Origin: Neospora caninum Liverpool
Taxonomy: Eukaryota > Apicomplexa > Conoidasida > Eucoccidiorida > Sarcocystidae
NCBI RefSeq assembly: GCF_000208865.1
Contig: NC_018396.1
Coordinates: forward strand, 5,760,514 to 5,824,513
DNA: 64,000 nt
Direction of reading: 5' to 3'
Under the pieces are notes generated by a model. That model ran no database searches and was not told the origin of the DNA. It saw only the letters and a list, made by a program, of their open reading frames with translations. Of this stretch, positions 1 through 13,062 are shown one piece after another (position 1 is the first letter of the stretch; each line of letters starts with the position of its first letter). Both the position numbers and the translations under genes were made by a program.

Positions 1-183
1 TTGGTCTCTTCTCTGTTCTCTCCACTTGCTCCCCGCCCGTTTTATCCCTCTCTTTCTCGCTCGCTTTTTACCTTTCTATATTTCTCCTTGTTTCTCCCTT
101 TTTCGTTCTCTCGTTCCCTCTGGCTCTTGGTTCTGTACGGTGTTGCTTGACAGGAGTGTGTTGACGTTTGTCTTTTCTTGTAG

Positions 184-1121
184 GTCGGATTCGAACGGCG
201 AAGATTTGGAGAACTTTGCTGGGGCTGGGTTGTTTGAGTCTGTACCGGCTTTCCAGAACCGCGTGCAGCGCGTCACGTACTGGAACGCGCGCATCATCAC
301 AGACCGTGACTACCGCATGCGGCTGCTCAAACGCATTGGAGAGGTAACTCCTCCGAATCGGCCTCCGAAAAAAAACCCACGCCTGGCATTTCCACCAACG
401 GAACTACACACCATTCACCGTACACATTTCTGTAACTATTTCCTCGTACTTATCCACTCGCTCTCTATAGTTAAACATATATATATATACATATAGGTAG
501 ATATTGGCGGGGAGATACGTATGGACATATATACACGCACTGAGAAGACTAACGTGGGGACGGTTGAGCATATCTTTGTCATCCGTATACTCTTGGCAGA
601 GCCCGACAGGACAGAAATCCATATATTACGCCTACAACATAGCCGATGTGGAAGATGTGTGACTCGACCAGCATGCACGAGAGTGTGTGCCCCGTTTTCT
701 GTGGTGTATCTTTCATGCGTCTTCCATCCAAGTTGTCTTTTGCACGTGCATATGCGCCTGGGTCTCTGCAGTTGGCCTTCACGGTCGAAGAGAAGTACGG
801 GATGCCTCAGGACATCGAGGGCGTCGTGGTGGGTTGGGAGACGGTCGTTTTGGTTCAGACGCGCACGCAAGTCTAAGGACGCAAAGCGCTGATGCTTCTG
901 ACATAAACGCTGTCTCGCGTCGGCCTGTCTCGTCCGCAGCTGCCTTTTTTGAGAGAGAGACTGCCGAAGAAAAGAGGCTTATCGAGACTCTCTCCAACAA
1001 TCGCGCAGAGAAAAGCCGTCTCGCGGCAAAATGGCCGACGTGTTCAGGTTCTGTCTTCGGAGGCGGAACCTCGCAAGCGAGAGAAGAAACGTCCCAGTGG
1101 AGTGAGTTCGGGTTTCTGTAA
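184..1121 (+). CDS. 3' part of an unrecognised intron-containing gene (partial)
   Basis: Three exons can be threaded: 184-343, 772-832 and 940-1101 (or 940-1121). The first acceptor follows a T-rich tract ending in TTGTAG and its donor is GAG|GTAACT. The second exon starts after CTGCAG. The third starts after GTCCGCAG and either splices at A|GTGAGT (1102) or reads to TAA at 1119-1121. The phases agree (2, 0, 1). The encoded pieces look like a conserved soluble protein: a Tyr/Arg-rich segment with VTYWNARIITDRDYRM, a segment with VEEKYGMPQDIEG, and a charged helix with FFERETAEEKRLIE. I do not recognise the family. The 5' end lies outside the window and the true last exon is uncertain. The gene converges on eIF5B, so the space after it should hold both 3' UTRs. 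Confidence 0.5.
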
Positions 1122-3442
1122 AGTCGCGCGCTGCTGCTCAGTCACGCGTCTCCCTCTGGGAAACGCGCGAAAGGGTGCCTGGCCCAGCAGCATTGCAACG
1201 TGTTTGCATACGCCTAAAGGGCCAGGGAAGCGATCCGTTTCCGCGGTCCCGTGGCCAAACCAGGACGCGTTATTCCGTTTATGTTTGAGCTGGTGCAGTT
1301 TGACAGTTCGCGGAGAGGGGTACGCAGGGTTTGAGGCCGTGAACATCTTTTGAAAGCTTTGCGTGGGTGAAGCCTCTTTGTTTCGAGATCTTGACAAACC
1401 GTTGCTGGAACAAGGTTCGTGTGCAAAGACACCGAAAAGGGTGAGAACCTTCTCGCGCCGTGTGCCGTCTCCATGTTTCGTGTGTCTCTTGCCGTTCGTT
1501 TTCCGTGGTGAGGGGTGGAGCCAGGCAGCGTTGAAATCTGTGTGCTTCCTGAAAGAGTAGAGCCAGCTCTCAACTTTCAAGTCAGAGTTTATGTGGGGTT
1601 TCGCTGCTTTAAACCCTACACTCCTCGCGAGAGTTTTTTGATCGCGGCGCCCCAAAACGGCGAGTGCTTTATAAAACATGGACACACGCCGTCGCGCTTG
1701 CTCTCTCGCGGCGTCCTCGCATGCTTCGCCTCGACCTTCCCCAAGATGCCACGACGCCTAGACCATCTGTGAGGGCCTTCCGACAAGGCTCGCCGCGATC
1801 GGTTTTCTCCTACACGCTTTTTGCTCTGCTCCGCGATTCCTCTGTTTGTCCCATCTGTGACACGGTGTCTGTTGGGCGCGTCGACTTCTTTTGCCTCTAT
1901 TCTCTCGTTGGCACGGTTTCCCTACTTCTCGGTGTCGTGTATGTGTCGATTCTGCTGGACGTCTCCGCGCTCTCTGTTCTGGCCCATCTCTCTCGCCTTC
2001 GTTTTCCCGGTTCGAGATGCCGTCTCGCCTTCGTTTTCCCGGTTCGAGATGCCGTCTCGCCTTCGTTTTCCCGGTTCGAGATGCCGTCTCGCCTTCGTTT
2101 TCCCGGTTCGAGATGCCGTCTCGCCTTCGTTTTCCCGGTTCGAGATGCCGTCTCGCCTTCGTTTTCCCGGTTCGAGATGCCGTCTCGCCTTCGTTTTCCC
2201 GGTTCGAGATGCCGTCTCGCCTTCTGTGTACCGGTTTCGCTGGTGAGGTGGGGTGACGCTTCCTGTCTCTGCGCCAGCGAGAGGGTTGAGCGCTGCTGGG
2301 GCTGGTCGCCGCTCGTGTCTTCTGAAGCGGAGACTCGCGTGAAGGCCTGCTGCGCGTACCCGCGAAACGTGCACACGTCCCCACAGGGCGGCAGAGATGA
2401 AGACAGACATCGGGTCGCGTTACCAGCGTTTCCTCCTAAAAACGCCCTCAGGCTACCCTTCCCATTGCGCCGTCATGGGTTCCAAGTCGGGGTGTTCCCC
2501 TGCCGACTGGAAAACATCGTAAACCCCTGGTGGGAGGAGGCTATTCTTCCCGGCACGCAGGCACACGACTTCCCGACAGGCGCGGGGACACCGATCCAGG
2601 GGCTCTGTCCCGCGCTAGATTGCTCTTGCTCTCGACCTACGTGTACGGGGGGGGGTAAGTGTCTGAACCGGATTCGCTGCGAGTCAGCCACACACGCACG
2701 GCCGCGTATCCTGCTTGTTTTGCGTGCGCCACTGTAGACAGTGGAGTTGCGCGCGTTCCGCAGGAACAAGCTGCGATCTTTTCCGGGAGTGGTTTCTCGT
2801 TTCTGCCTGCGTCCAGCCTGGTGTTTTTGTGCATGCCAATCGTCACTGTTTCGAAACGCGCAAGCTCGCTCTCTCGAGTCTGACGCCATCTCGCGGGCAA
2901 GTGTCGGAAAATCAGATTTCTTGAAAAGGGATGTGCCAGTCGATTTCCACAGCGCGAGGCTTTCTGGCCGCGACCGCGCGCGCGCACTCGCAGTGCCCAC
3001 AAAAGAGCGTCCCAAAACCGTTCACAAGGTTCACGCCTCGCCACGCCGCAGAGGCGCCTTCGGCAAAACAAACAGATGCGTCTCTCAGATGGGCGCTCGC
3101 CCCTCGAAAGGCGCTAACTCGCCCTCGAAAGGCGCTTTTTCCAACGAAAGACGAAAGCGGGGCGGGGCACCGACACACGCACAAACACGGCAGAGCGAGA
3201 CACACACGGGCCAGAGAAAAACGACGGCCTTCAGAAGTCACTGTACAAAAAGAAAAGCGCAAAACTGGAAACTCGCCCTTCGGCGTGCACGTGCGCGTGC
3301 CTTCCCGTGTCTCGGCTGCCCCCGGAGGAGGACAGGAAAAACAAGTCTTGGCTGCCTTGTCCCCAGCGACAGCAGAGCGCGCCTTCTCTCGGCAGCTGTG
3401 CGCGGTTCGTCTCGCTCGCGCGCCAGAGAGCTGGGAAACTCC
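1122..3442. other. Convergent intergenic region
   Basis: This stretch lies between the unrecognised gene and the eIF5B stop codon and should hold both 3' UTRs. It contains the 32-bp tandem array at 1994-2225. A 357-codon open frame at 1664-2737 owes much of its length to that array. I see no domain, convincing start context or splice pattern here, so I do not call a gene. Confidence 0.5.
1994..2225. repeat. 32-bp tandem repeat array, seven copies plus a partial one
   Basis: Unit starts fall at 1994, 2026, 2058, 2090, 2122, 2154 and 2186, and a partial eighth copy starts at 2218. Each unit begins CGCCTTCGTTTTCCCGG and continues TTCGAGATGCCGTCT. The copies are identical by eye. The unit length is not a multiple of three, so each strand cycles through its three frames, and none of the six frames meets a stop. 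This looks like a minisatellite rather than protein repeats. Confidence 0.97.
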
Positions 3443-6400
3443 CTACTGAATGCCGAGAATCTTCTTCAAATGGATGACCGTTTTCCAGTCGTCCTGCACG
3501 CACAAAGGGAGCCCCCACGCCACGTGAAACTCGAGGGCATTGTCTCGCTCTTCCGTGTGCCACAAGAAAGGACAGGGACAATTCCAAGATACACAGTCAC
3601 CGCCGACTGGCCTCCCTCAGCGTGGAGGACACACCAGGCGCGATCGGCGTGTTCCTGCGGGCCGTTCTGTCTTTTTCACCGGTGCTAGATCACCGACAAA
3701 AGACCCGCGCAGTTCCCGCATTCGCCGCCGCTCTCTCGGATACCCCCCCCCCCCCCGGCGTCGCAAAATCGGTACAACTTCTGCTCCGGGAAGACCCGCC
3801 TGGAGTCTGTGCGTCAACTCACCTTGGACATGTCGTCGCGGAAATGCTCCTTCAAACAGTCAATCGAATCGCGCGTGAGGCGACTGACGATTTTGTTTTT
3901 CGCGTCGAAGTGGCGACCAATCATCACGTTCGGCTCGCCAGCGATCTTCACGCACACTTCCTGGCCCTTCGTCGCCTTGTCGCACGGCTTCTTGTTCACC
4001 TCCAGGGACACCACGCGGCCGATCCGGAGATCCTGTGGAAAAACCAGAAAAAATAAAAAGCCATTCAGGAAAATCACTTCTCTGCGGTGGAAACGGAGAC
4101 AGCGGAGCTAGGTACATGCGGCACTACGTAATAAACAACGAGGAGGAAATCCGACGGCGATTCACAGACACAGGCGCTCCTGGCTCCAGCCCCAAAGACA
4201 CGGGATCGTCCACACTCGTGGTGTCCTTACACCGCGTCACTTACAAATCTAATGCGCAACTAGAGAGGCACAGGTACGCAGATCAATACACAGGCACAGA
4301 AGCGTAAGTAGAAAGATGTAGAATGACGCACAGAGCGATACAGACACGTACGGGCACACAGAGACACACATATGCAGCTACACACCGAACTGGAAAACTT
4401 TACATATATGTACATAGAGATGACGATTGGCATTCGTAGATCGTCATCGGGTCTTCTGCGATATCCGAGCCTGGTAAGAAAGACGGGACTGTTCCGAGAT
4501 TGCTCCGTTGGGTTTCTGAGAAATGCAAGTTTGGAAGCTCACATTTCTCCGAACAACAACTGAGGCGCCTCGCGCCGCTGTCTCCGCATCTGGGCATACG
4601 CTTCTGCCTCACGGGGAAAGTGAAGAAGCAGAGGTGTTTTAAGAGCGGCAAAGACGGCAAAAACCAGGCACAAATCTCGGAAACCACAAGCGGTCACGAC
4701 CCGAGCCCCCGCTCGCGTCGAAGAAAAACTGTTTCCGCGTCGCCACCTCAGAGAGGTGCTTCGTTCCGTACACACGCAAACACACAAACATATATATATG
4801 TATATATATGTATATATATGTATATATATATGCATATACAGGCAGCAAACTACAGATCAGCTATCTATACATACACCTATATGTCATAGGGAACGGTGGC
4901 AACGTGCATGTAGAAGAGAGAGATGAACTTACCCCCTTGTCGGGAACGCAGAGAGGCGTGCCGACTTTGAGGATGCCTTCCTCAACTGCGACACCAAGAA
5001 TCAGGGGATCCTTTTTGTTGAAGATGTACTGGGGGAGCACACCCAGGATGCAGGGGAAAATGGCCTCCTGCGCGACTTCCTTCCTGAGAGACAAATTCCG
5101 TAAACGAGAAGAATCTCCGGACCTTCATCGCACGTAGGCCGACGTGCCATGCTCAGCAGGAGGGGAAAACCCCGGAAAACGTTTTGCGAATCACAGACAG
5201 CGGTGTCGATGTCGCCCCTTTGAAAAAAGCTTCAGAGAGGAATGTCGGAGTGGTAGAAAGAAGCCTCGGAGAGCGATGTGCATGCACGTGCCGCACAGCT
5301 GGCCCGAGGCTCCAAAGCACCCACTTCGTCCAGGGAAATCCCCGAAATCGCTTTTGCGCTTGACTCTTCAGCACCGGCCACAGAAAAGAAAGCCGGGGCT
5401 GTACACACACCAGCGCTCCCTGCACACGCTTCCACCTTTGCATGCAAAAAAGACTTCGAAAATACGCCCAACAGAAGAACCGGGTGCCTGCACACATCTA
5501 CACATATCTCGTTCATGAAGCATCATCCTTCACATATATATATATATATATATATATATGCCCTCGATCTTCCTTACTTTGGACGAAAATATGATGATAG
5601 AGACAAACACACGATTGTGTGTATTAGGATGGCCTCTAGGGGCATCATCTCCCTCAAACACGTCTTAGAGGGGACGGTCTACGTTTCCTCCAGAAAGCGT
5701 GAAACGAGTTGTACGCTGTTCTACTAAGGGACGAACGGGTGTAGGGCACTTGTCACACGGCCCCGCGCTCGCCTCTTTAACACCAACGAGGAAACCGTAG
5801 GATTCCCTTTCTCCGCCCATCCGACATACGCGAGACTGCAGAAAGCCTTTAAAGACTCGATAGTCACACGTGTGTATTTGGGCGATCACACAACCGAAAC
5901 TCTCTTTAAACTTATCGAAATGAGGAAACTGGAGGAGATACTCCTGGAAAAATAGTCCAGAAGCAAGAAAAACAAATCTGCGGCAACTGGCTCTTACATA
6001 TACATACCCATATGCCTACATATATAAACAAATATATATATATATATATATATGCATCCGTGTATACGCGTGTACGGATTTACACATATTCACGAACGCT
6101 GACACGGACGCGTATCTCTGTGCGTGTGTGCGTCTCTTCAGATGTGCAGCCACGAGGTTCTACCACAAATGGTTTTTTATGAGGGAAAAAAGCACGTACT
6201 TTTTCTCTTCTTTCATGCTCTGGAAGTACGCCGTGAACTCGTCGAAAAGGTGATAGATAATCTCTGCAGTCATGATTTTCACGCCCAGAGTCTTGGCCTC
6301 CTTCTCCGCTTCAGGATCCACCTGGGAACACCCAAAGCACAAGCAAGCCGGTTCGCAACGTAATTTCTACAGCTACATGCAAGAATGGAATCGAAGAGAA

Positions 6401-7932
6401 CAAAACCAGTAGCAAGTGTGGGATCTCGACGGCATCTGCATCCACTGTTGCTTGGGAAAAAGAACGAGCATGCGGAGTGCAAGGTCGAGTAGCATCGACG
6501 AATCCTGATATTTGCGGGGACACCGCGCTCGGAGCATTCCTCCTGGAAGGAAAAAGGCATCTCTCCTCCATAGACTCCAGAACTAGAAACTGGCATCGCA
6601 AAGGAGACCCGCGGGGACAAGACAAAAAAAAGGTCGAAAGAGAGAAAACGAAACAGACTAACTGACAGCCACGAGCATCGGTCGCCAACCGCGCCCTGGA
6701 GACGCGGAAAAAGCCAGGGTCGGGTGTTTCGCAGTCTGTGAGTAAACTGCCTGTCTAAAAGAAAAACAAAACACCAGAGAGATGGGGAACGCTACATGGA
6801 CGGTCGTTGACTTTTTCAAACAGACGAAAAAGACAGTTTCCAGCTGACCTTGACGTTGAAGGCGAGAATAACGGACAGATCCGGGCGTCCTTTTTCTCTC
6901 ATGATGCTCGCTTTCTTCACGTCTTTCTTCTGGACGGTGCCTGTCGAAAAGGCACACCAGCGCATGCAGGCGAAGCGACCAACTGCATGCACCCCGATAA
7001 ATGCGCAAACGTCGGACTGATGTCGATACGCAAGCTCATGAGCTCGACACTGTGCGAAGGCAAGTGTGCTCACCAATGTTGACGCCAAAAACGGGGATTT
7101 TGCTCTCTTGGAGGAAAACAAGAAGTGCTTCCAAACTTCCCAGAGTGCTTGCCATGACGTAGACGCCGCTCCCACTTCGATCGACAGATTTGAAGATAGA
7201 CCCCATGTCGCTCATGACCTCCTCCTTAAGATCTTCAATGTCATCGTCTTCTTCGACTACAAACACACTCGTTCCGGCAACGGCTTCTTCGAGATTCTGC
7301 GAACACAAGGCCGAAAGAACGCAATGAGCACTCCTATTTGTCGCGCGTGCCGCAAAGATGTGAATGGATAAGGTATATGGGCGTAGAGGAAAAGTTCTAA
7401 GCACCTGCAAAAACACGAATGCCAAAGGGTAGTTGCACGACTGCGAGTCTTGGTGCGTGGGGCGAGCGAAGAGGCCTTCAAGGCCTGAGGTGTACAGACA
7501 GGAGAGAGATCTGACCCCTTTCGGATGATTGCTTTGTTTCTTGACCGGGACTTCGTTTTCTCTTACCGGTGCGGAGATTTTCACTCCCATCGCCGCTTGA
7601 ATGAACGAGTGTTGAATGTACTCGCCCTTGACGCGCAGCTCCTTGAGAGGCTGAGGCGTCAGGAGCGCTCGAATGGTCGTGACAATCGGTCCGCTCATGC
7701 CGCACACCACAATCTTGTCTCCTTCGTACAGCGTCCCATGAACCAAAATGACGTCGATCGTCGTACCCAAGCCCTAGATGCGCCAGGCACAAAAGCGAAA
7801 CTAACCCGTTGCTCATGAGCCTTCTCAATCACAGATACACATATAAGGATACACCCACATGCAGACATCTTCAGACACTTTTACACCTCTGCACCAAATT
7901 ATATACGCCAATACAGGCATGAACATATATTC

Positions 7933-7974
<42 letters not shown>

Positions 7975-9328
7975 TTTAGCGGTCACGGTGGGTCAGCTGG
8001 GGCACTTGGAGAGAGGAGACAGCCTGATAAACTTGGCCTTTCTGACAATCCCCGCGGTCCCCCCTCAGGGACTTACGTCAATGGCCTTGACTTCGAGAAT
8101 GGTGCACTGGAGCTGCCGCTCGCCGCGCGCGAGTCTGCTGTCGACTGCTTCCTTGGCGATGGTGCGTTGCATGAGGGTTTCGTTGACCTGGACAACCAGG
8201 TTGAGCAGGTCGGGCACGCCCTCGCCGGTGACCGCAGAGGTTGGGACGACAGAGACATTCTTTCGAACGTCTTCGTTCTCCCAGTACAGCCTGCAGTTGA
8301 AGCCTTCCTCTTGGAGCTGCAACGAGCAGAATAACAAAAACAACACGAGGGAAGCATGGGGAAAACGAACAGGCGCTTCTGTCCCGAGATGCAGACGCAC
8401 ACGTGCAGAGCATGCGCAGACACCCTGGGGATTGAGAATCACGCAGCGTGTGCAAGGAAAACAGAAGCACCACTCCGTGAGCGGATTCTTCGCCGTCTGG
8501 ACACTACGCAACGGCTCTTTGGCGTTCCGTTTGCGAACAGCTTGTTTTGCATGTCAGACAAACAGAACTTCTGACCCGTTCCAGCGGGGCAACGCCAAGC
8601 GAGGAAGACAAGGAAGCCGCGAAAAGGAGCACGGCCCCCTGGCGAGGGCAAAAGAGCAAGACTCGCGGCGGGAAGAGCAAAGAACTTGATACTGGAAGAC
8701 ATGAGGCTATGCGACGTGACAGAAAGAAAAGACTGGGAAGACCACACTGGAGCCGATCTGGCGTTTCCCTGTTGGTCTCCGAACGTTGCGTACCTGTGTG
8801 ATCGCCTCAGCAGCGCGTCTGTCGAATTCGTCCTTCGTGCTGGATCCTTGCGAGCCCAGGTGCTTGGGAATGTCGTGTTGCCACGGAACGCTGTTCCATC
8901 CGTAGAGCCGATCGATTTTGTTGAGAGCAATGATGAAGGGACACTTTTTCTGCTTCAGCAGCTCCAGAGATTCGCGCGTCTGCTGCTCCATGCCGTGCAT
9001 AATGTCCACCACGACAATCGCCAAGTCACAGAGCGAAGACCCACGAGCGCGGAGATTCGTGAAGGAAGAGTGCCCCGGAGTGTCGATGATCAGGAGACCA
9101 GGCAACCGCAAATCTTGCTTGCTGAACTGAACACCCAGACGGGGGAAACACGAGAGCCGTGCGCAAGTCCAGGCTTTATCGTCTGCAGATGCCGCGAAAG
9201 CACCGTCCTGTCCACGGCGTCCTCGCCGCCAGACACTCTCCCGTATCACCACGATCCATCTTCTGCTCCCCATTTGCCGTTTCTGTCTTGCTTCTTTCCG
9301 CCGCTACCCTCGTTACGTCCACGAGGTG

Positions 9329-9359
<31 letters not shown>

Positions 9360-12300
9360 ACGCATGTGACCTTCGGCGGTACAAACATGTGCGATACGGA
9401 GTGTGCCAGAGTATATGCGGATATCTGGAGATTTAGGTGAGTGCCCGTTTCGCTCGCCTCTCATGCCTTGTCCCTGCCTCTTCTTTGTACCTTTCTGCAC
9501 TGTTCAATGAGGGCTTCGGGGGGGAAGTACGTGGCACCAATCTGTTGCGTGATACCTCCTGCCTCGTTGTCCTGCACATTCGTGTGGCGAATCTTGTCCA
9601 GCAGTTTCGTCTTGCCTGGGGACACAAAGCAACAGCACTGGCCCAGGGTGGCGCGAACTGCTTTACGCTCCCATACCCCACATGAAACGAAGCTGTGTCA
9701 TTCCCTCACCCGCGAGTTCACGCGAAGCTTCACCTTCCGAGAACGACACGGCTTGGGAAAAAAAAGACAGCGCAAGTCGCAGGTTCAGTCGTCGCACGAA
9801 GCAGAACGCCAACGATGTGCATGCCCCCCCGCGCCTCGACTCCGCATGCATGTTCTTTACAAACCCACAGATGTCCCAACCTCCCACTAGCAGAAGTAGA
9901 GAGGCTCGGGTCCGCTGTACAGGCTAGACTGTCCCAAGTGGATGTTTGTATATCGACGTACAAGCATGATTGTCTATATATAGACGAAGATACTGGTATA
10001 TTTGTGTGTGAAACCCGCCGCGCTGGCGTGCAGACGCGTACCTGTATCGACATGTCCAAGAATGCAAACAATGGGAGATCGAAGTTCGACTTCCTTCTTT
10101 TTCTTCTTCTCTTCTTCTGCTCTCACGGCTGCGTCTTCCTCCTTCTTCTTCTTCTCGGCCGCAGCGGCAGCCTCTGCGGCTGCGGCGGCTTCCATCGCCG
10201 CTCTTTGTCGGGCGTTCACGACACCTTTCTTCGCCTTTTGCGACTGCTGGTCCTTTTCGGCGGCACGCGCCTTTGAGTCCACAGAGTCGCCTGCATCGTC
10301 CAACTCGTCGAGGAGCTCTTCCCAGTTTTCATGTGCTGACGACATACACGGACAGGAGAGACGGGGTCGCTGACCGAAAGGCGTGAATCACAAAGACAAA
10401 AACACCCGCAGTCCACCGAGTCGCACGGATGCAGCCGTGAGGCCTCAGTGCCTCACCTGGTTCTGCCTCGTTGCGTTTCTCTTCTTTCTGCTCTTGCTCC
10501 TCGCGTTTCCGAGCCTCCTCCGATTCCTCGGCGGCCTCCTGCGCCTCTGTCTTGTCCCTCTTCTTCTTCTTTTTCCCATCGACAGCCCGTGAGCTCTTCT
10601 TCCGCTTTTCGCCGTCTTCGCCCCGCTCCTCATCTCCAATCACGATGCCTTGCTCCTGCAGCTGCCGCAGGAAGGCTTGTTGTCGCTCCCTCTCCTTCTT
10701 CTCTTTGGAGCTCAGCAACTTCCCTTCTTCCTTCAGTCTCTGCTTCCTCTCAGCCCGCTTCTGCTCCTTCAGCGCTCTCTCCTCCTGTCGTCTCTTCTCC
10801 TCCTCGGCCTCGCTGAAGAACGTCCCACGCAGAAGCACTCGAGCGGCACGCGAGGTTCAGAACAAAACAAACACACACCGTATGTACATGCACATAGAGG
10901 AAATATAAAGGCAGTGAGCCCGACAGCCACATTCAGGCAGAGAGATCCAGGAATCGAAACGCACGCGGAACAAATGTGCCTGTATCGCTCCAGAAACGTC
11001 TCTTTATCTAGAGATGCATATATATATGCCCTGAGGGACTATATATATATATACAGATATAGGGAGCGCTCGAGAGGACCACACATGCACGGCGGCGGCG
11101 TCTCCAGAGCGTGGACTAGATCGAGAAAGATAATAAGAGAGAGGAAGGGTAACCGTGAATTCAGCCGGAGGCAGGACGTTTGCATGCATTCAAGACGAAT
11201 GCGAGTTGCCCAGTGTTGAACGCACCGTTTTCTTTGTTCTTCTTCCTGTCGCTTCCGCTCCTCGTCTTCCTTCTTCTGGCGTTCTTCTTCTTCCTTGAGT
11301 AACCGAAGACGCTCCTGAGCAGCGCGCGCTGCCGCGCTCAGAGGGCCCTTCTTCGCGGCAGGAGCCGGCTTCGATTCTTCATCGCTGTCGTCCTTCTTCT
11401 GAGCGACTTTCTTCTGCGCCGCCTGCTTCTTCTTCTGTTTCTTCAACTGATTCTTCGTCAGACCGCCGGCGGCTGCTGCTGGCTCTGGGCTCTCCGCCTC
11501 TTCGTCAGACGCGGCGCCCTTGTCTTCCTCCGGCTTCTTTTTCTCGTCTGGAGCAGTTGCGGGAGACGGAGCGGCAGGAGAGACGGACGCCGCTCCCTTC
11601 TTCGCCGGCGTTTCCAGTTCCGCGAGAAGAGCATCGAGGTCGTCGTCCTCTTTCTTGCCCTTCTTTCCTTTTTTGGCAGCCTTCTCTGTTTGCGCCGGGG
11701 CAGGCCCAGTCGCTCCCACTTCCTCGAGAAGCGCATCCAAGTCCTCGTCTACCTGAGAGAGACACCAGGACCGAGACACAGACAGCGACGAACGGATGAA
11801 AGCAAACAGAAACCTGGACAGATGCTCTCGCGCGTCAACGCAAGAGCGTCTCTTTTGCGTTCAAAAGTTACAAACCAAGTGTCAGGCAAAAGAGGTCAGA
11901 GAGGCCGAAGTCGCACCGTACAGATGTGCGCTAGCAGCGAAGAAGGGCGTGGCGACGCGTCGCTCCCTTGAGCCGGAGGAACGCAAGAGAAGACTGGAAA
12001 GACACACACGGACATCCCAAGGGAGGGGACTTGTGCCGAGAGCGGAGGAGCCTCAGCATACCGGCACAAACCATAACTCGGCGCACTCATGTTGTCTTGT
12101 GAACACCCGCGAGATCCGCGTCAGCGGAAGCCACGCCACACTGTCTGTCCAGGGATCGCTCTACACATTCCGCCAAACTGTCTCACCTGTTTCCCTTTTT
12201 TGCCTTTCCCCTGGGACATCTTGGGCGAAGCCTTCGCCTTTCCTGCAGCTCGGGGCGGCGACTTTGACTCCTTGTCTGAATCACCAGACTTGTTTGCCGG

Positions 12301-13062
12301 CTTTGCCTTGCCTGCTCCCTTCTTCCCCTTGGGCTCATCGTCACTGGACTCGCTTTCGTCTTCGCTTTCGGAGGGGGACGAAGACGATTCGGCCTTCCTT
12401 CGCCCCGCATGCCCCTTCTTCCGGGACTGCGTGGACGCCGCCTTCCCTCCTCGCGACTTCTCGTCTTCCTCGCTGTCGTCATCGCTTCCGCCGTCACTAT
12501 CGCTCTCGCTTCCGTCATCGCTGTCGGAGTCGCTTCCGTCATTGCTGTCGTCATCGCTGTCGGAGTCGCTGCTGGAAACGGCGACGGCGAACCGGCTGGC
12601 GCCCCCACGGGGCCGAGCTTCTTCCTCGCTACTGCTCTCCTCGCTCGAGTCAGAGTCAGCGGCCTGAAAAAGGCAAAGAAAACAGAGACCCGAGGCGGAA
12701 AGAAACTCTCTACATGCGACGAAAATCAGTGTCATCGCCTCCAGATGAAGAGCCTGCTTGGTGCGGCGACGGTAAAGTTCACTCACGCATCCCGAGCAGC
12801 GGGTGCTGGGGGACATTCGCCGTAGAAAACGGCACCCGATCGGTCAAAAAACGCATCTGTGATCGCACGGCACTTGGAGACTGGGGACGACACATCTGCT
12901 AGCCGATACATGAACGAGTAAAAGTTAGCGCCAGAAAAGCGGAAACGGTACACTTACATCAGCAGCGGTCAGAGTCGGAACGGGTTTTTTTGAATCGAAA
13001 TCATCGTCACTGGACAGGCCGCCTCGACGTCCACCACGCCCGCCTTTCTTCTTCGGCGCCAT
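3443..13062 (-). CDS. eIF5B: Eukaryotic translation initiation factor 5B (IF-2 family GTPase), 15 exons
   Basis: eIF5B is the GTPase that promotes 60S subunit joining. Exons in transcript order are 13062-12958, 12663-12187, 11752-11226, 10812-10457, 10335-10042, 9615-9491, 9126-8794, 8316-8077, 7773-7567, 7296-7074, 6940-6849, 6321-6200, 5083-4933, 4032-3823 and 3493-3443. They sum to 3,513 nt (1,170 residues) and every phase agrees. Residues 1 to about 490 are a charged linker: Lys/Gly-rich start, Ser/Asp runs, then Glu/Lys/Arg helices. The GTPase domain follows, with GHVDTGKT at about 582-589, DTPGH at about 643-647 and NKID at about 697-700. Next come [19 protein letters not shown] (domain II), the [14 protein letters not shown] domain III, and domain IV ending with the short exon [16 protein letters not shown]. 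The start is the ATG of [15 protein letters not shown], with no in-frame alternative nearby. The order matches human eIF5B throughout. Confidence 0.97.
3743..3756. repeat. Poly-C run in the last eIF5B intron
   Basis: An uninterrupted run of 14 C on the + strand (G in the transcript) lies between eIF5B exons 14 and 15. Its length is likely to vary among strains and to be error-prone in sequencing. Confidence 0.9.
4791..4830. repeat. TA-rich microsatellite in an eIF5B intron
   Basis: An interrupted ATATATATGT-type tract lies in the intron between eIF5B exons 13 and 14. It is one of a set of intronic TA tracts in this window. Confidence 0.9.
5536..5561. repeat. (TA)n microsatellite in an eIF5B intron
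   Basis: A nearly pure TA tract lies in the intron between eIF5B exons 12 and 13. A second tract sits in the same intron at about 6031-6053. Confidence 0.9.
7938..7972. repeat. (TA)n microsatellite in an eIF5B intron
   Basis: About 17 TA units lie in the intron between eIF5B exons 8 and 9, preceded by degenerate CATATACATA sequence. Confidence 0.93.
9327..9354. repeat. (TA)n microsatellite in an eIF5B intron
   Basis: A TA tract lies in the intron between eIF5B exons 6 and 7. A shorter one lies at about 11038-11051 in the intron between exons 3 and 4. Confidence 0.9.

Noticed and set aside
1664..2737. 357-codon plus-strand open frame
   Set aside because: A good part is the 32-bp minisatellite, which is open in every frame. 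The rest shows no domain, and the start lies in unremarkable sequence.
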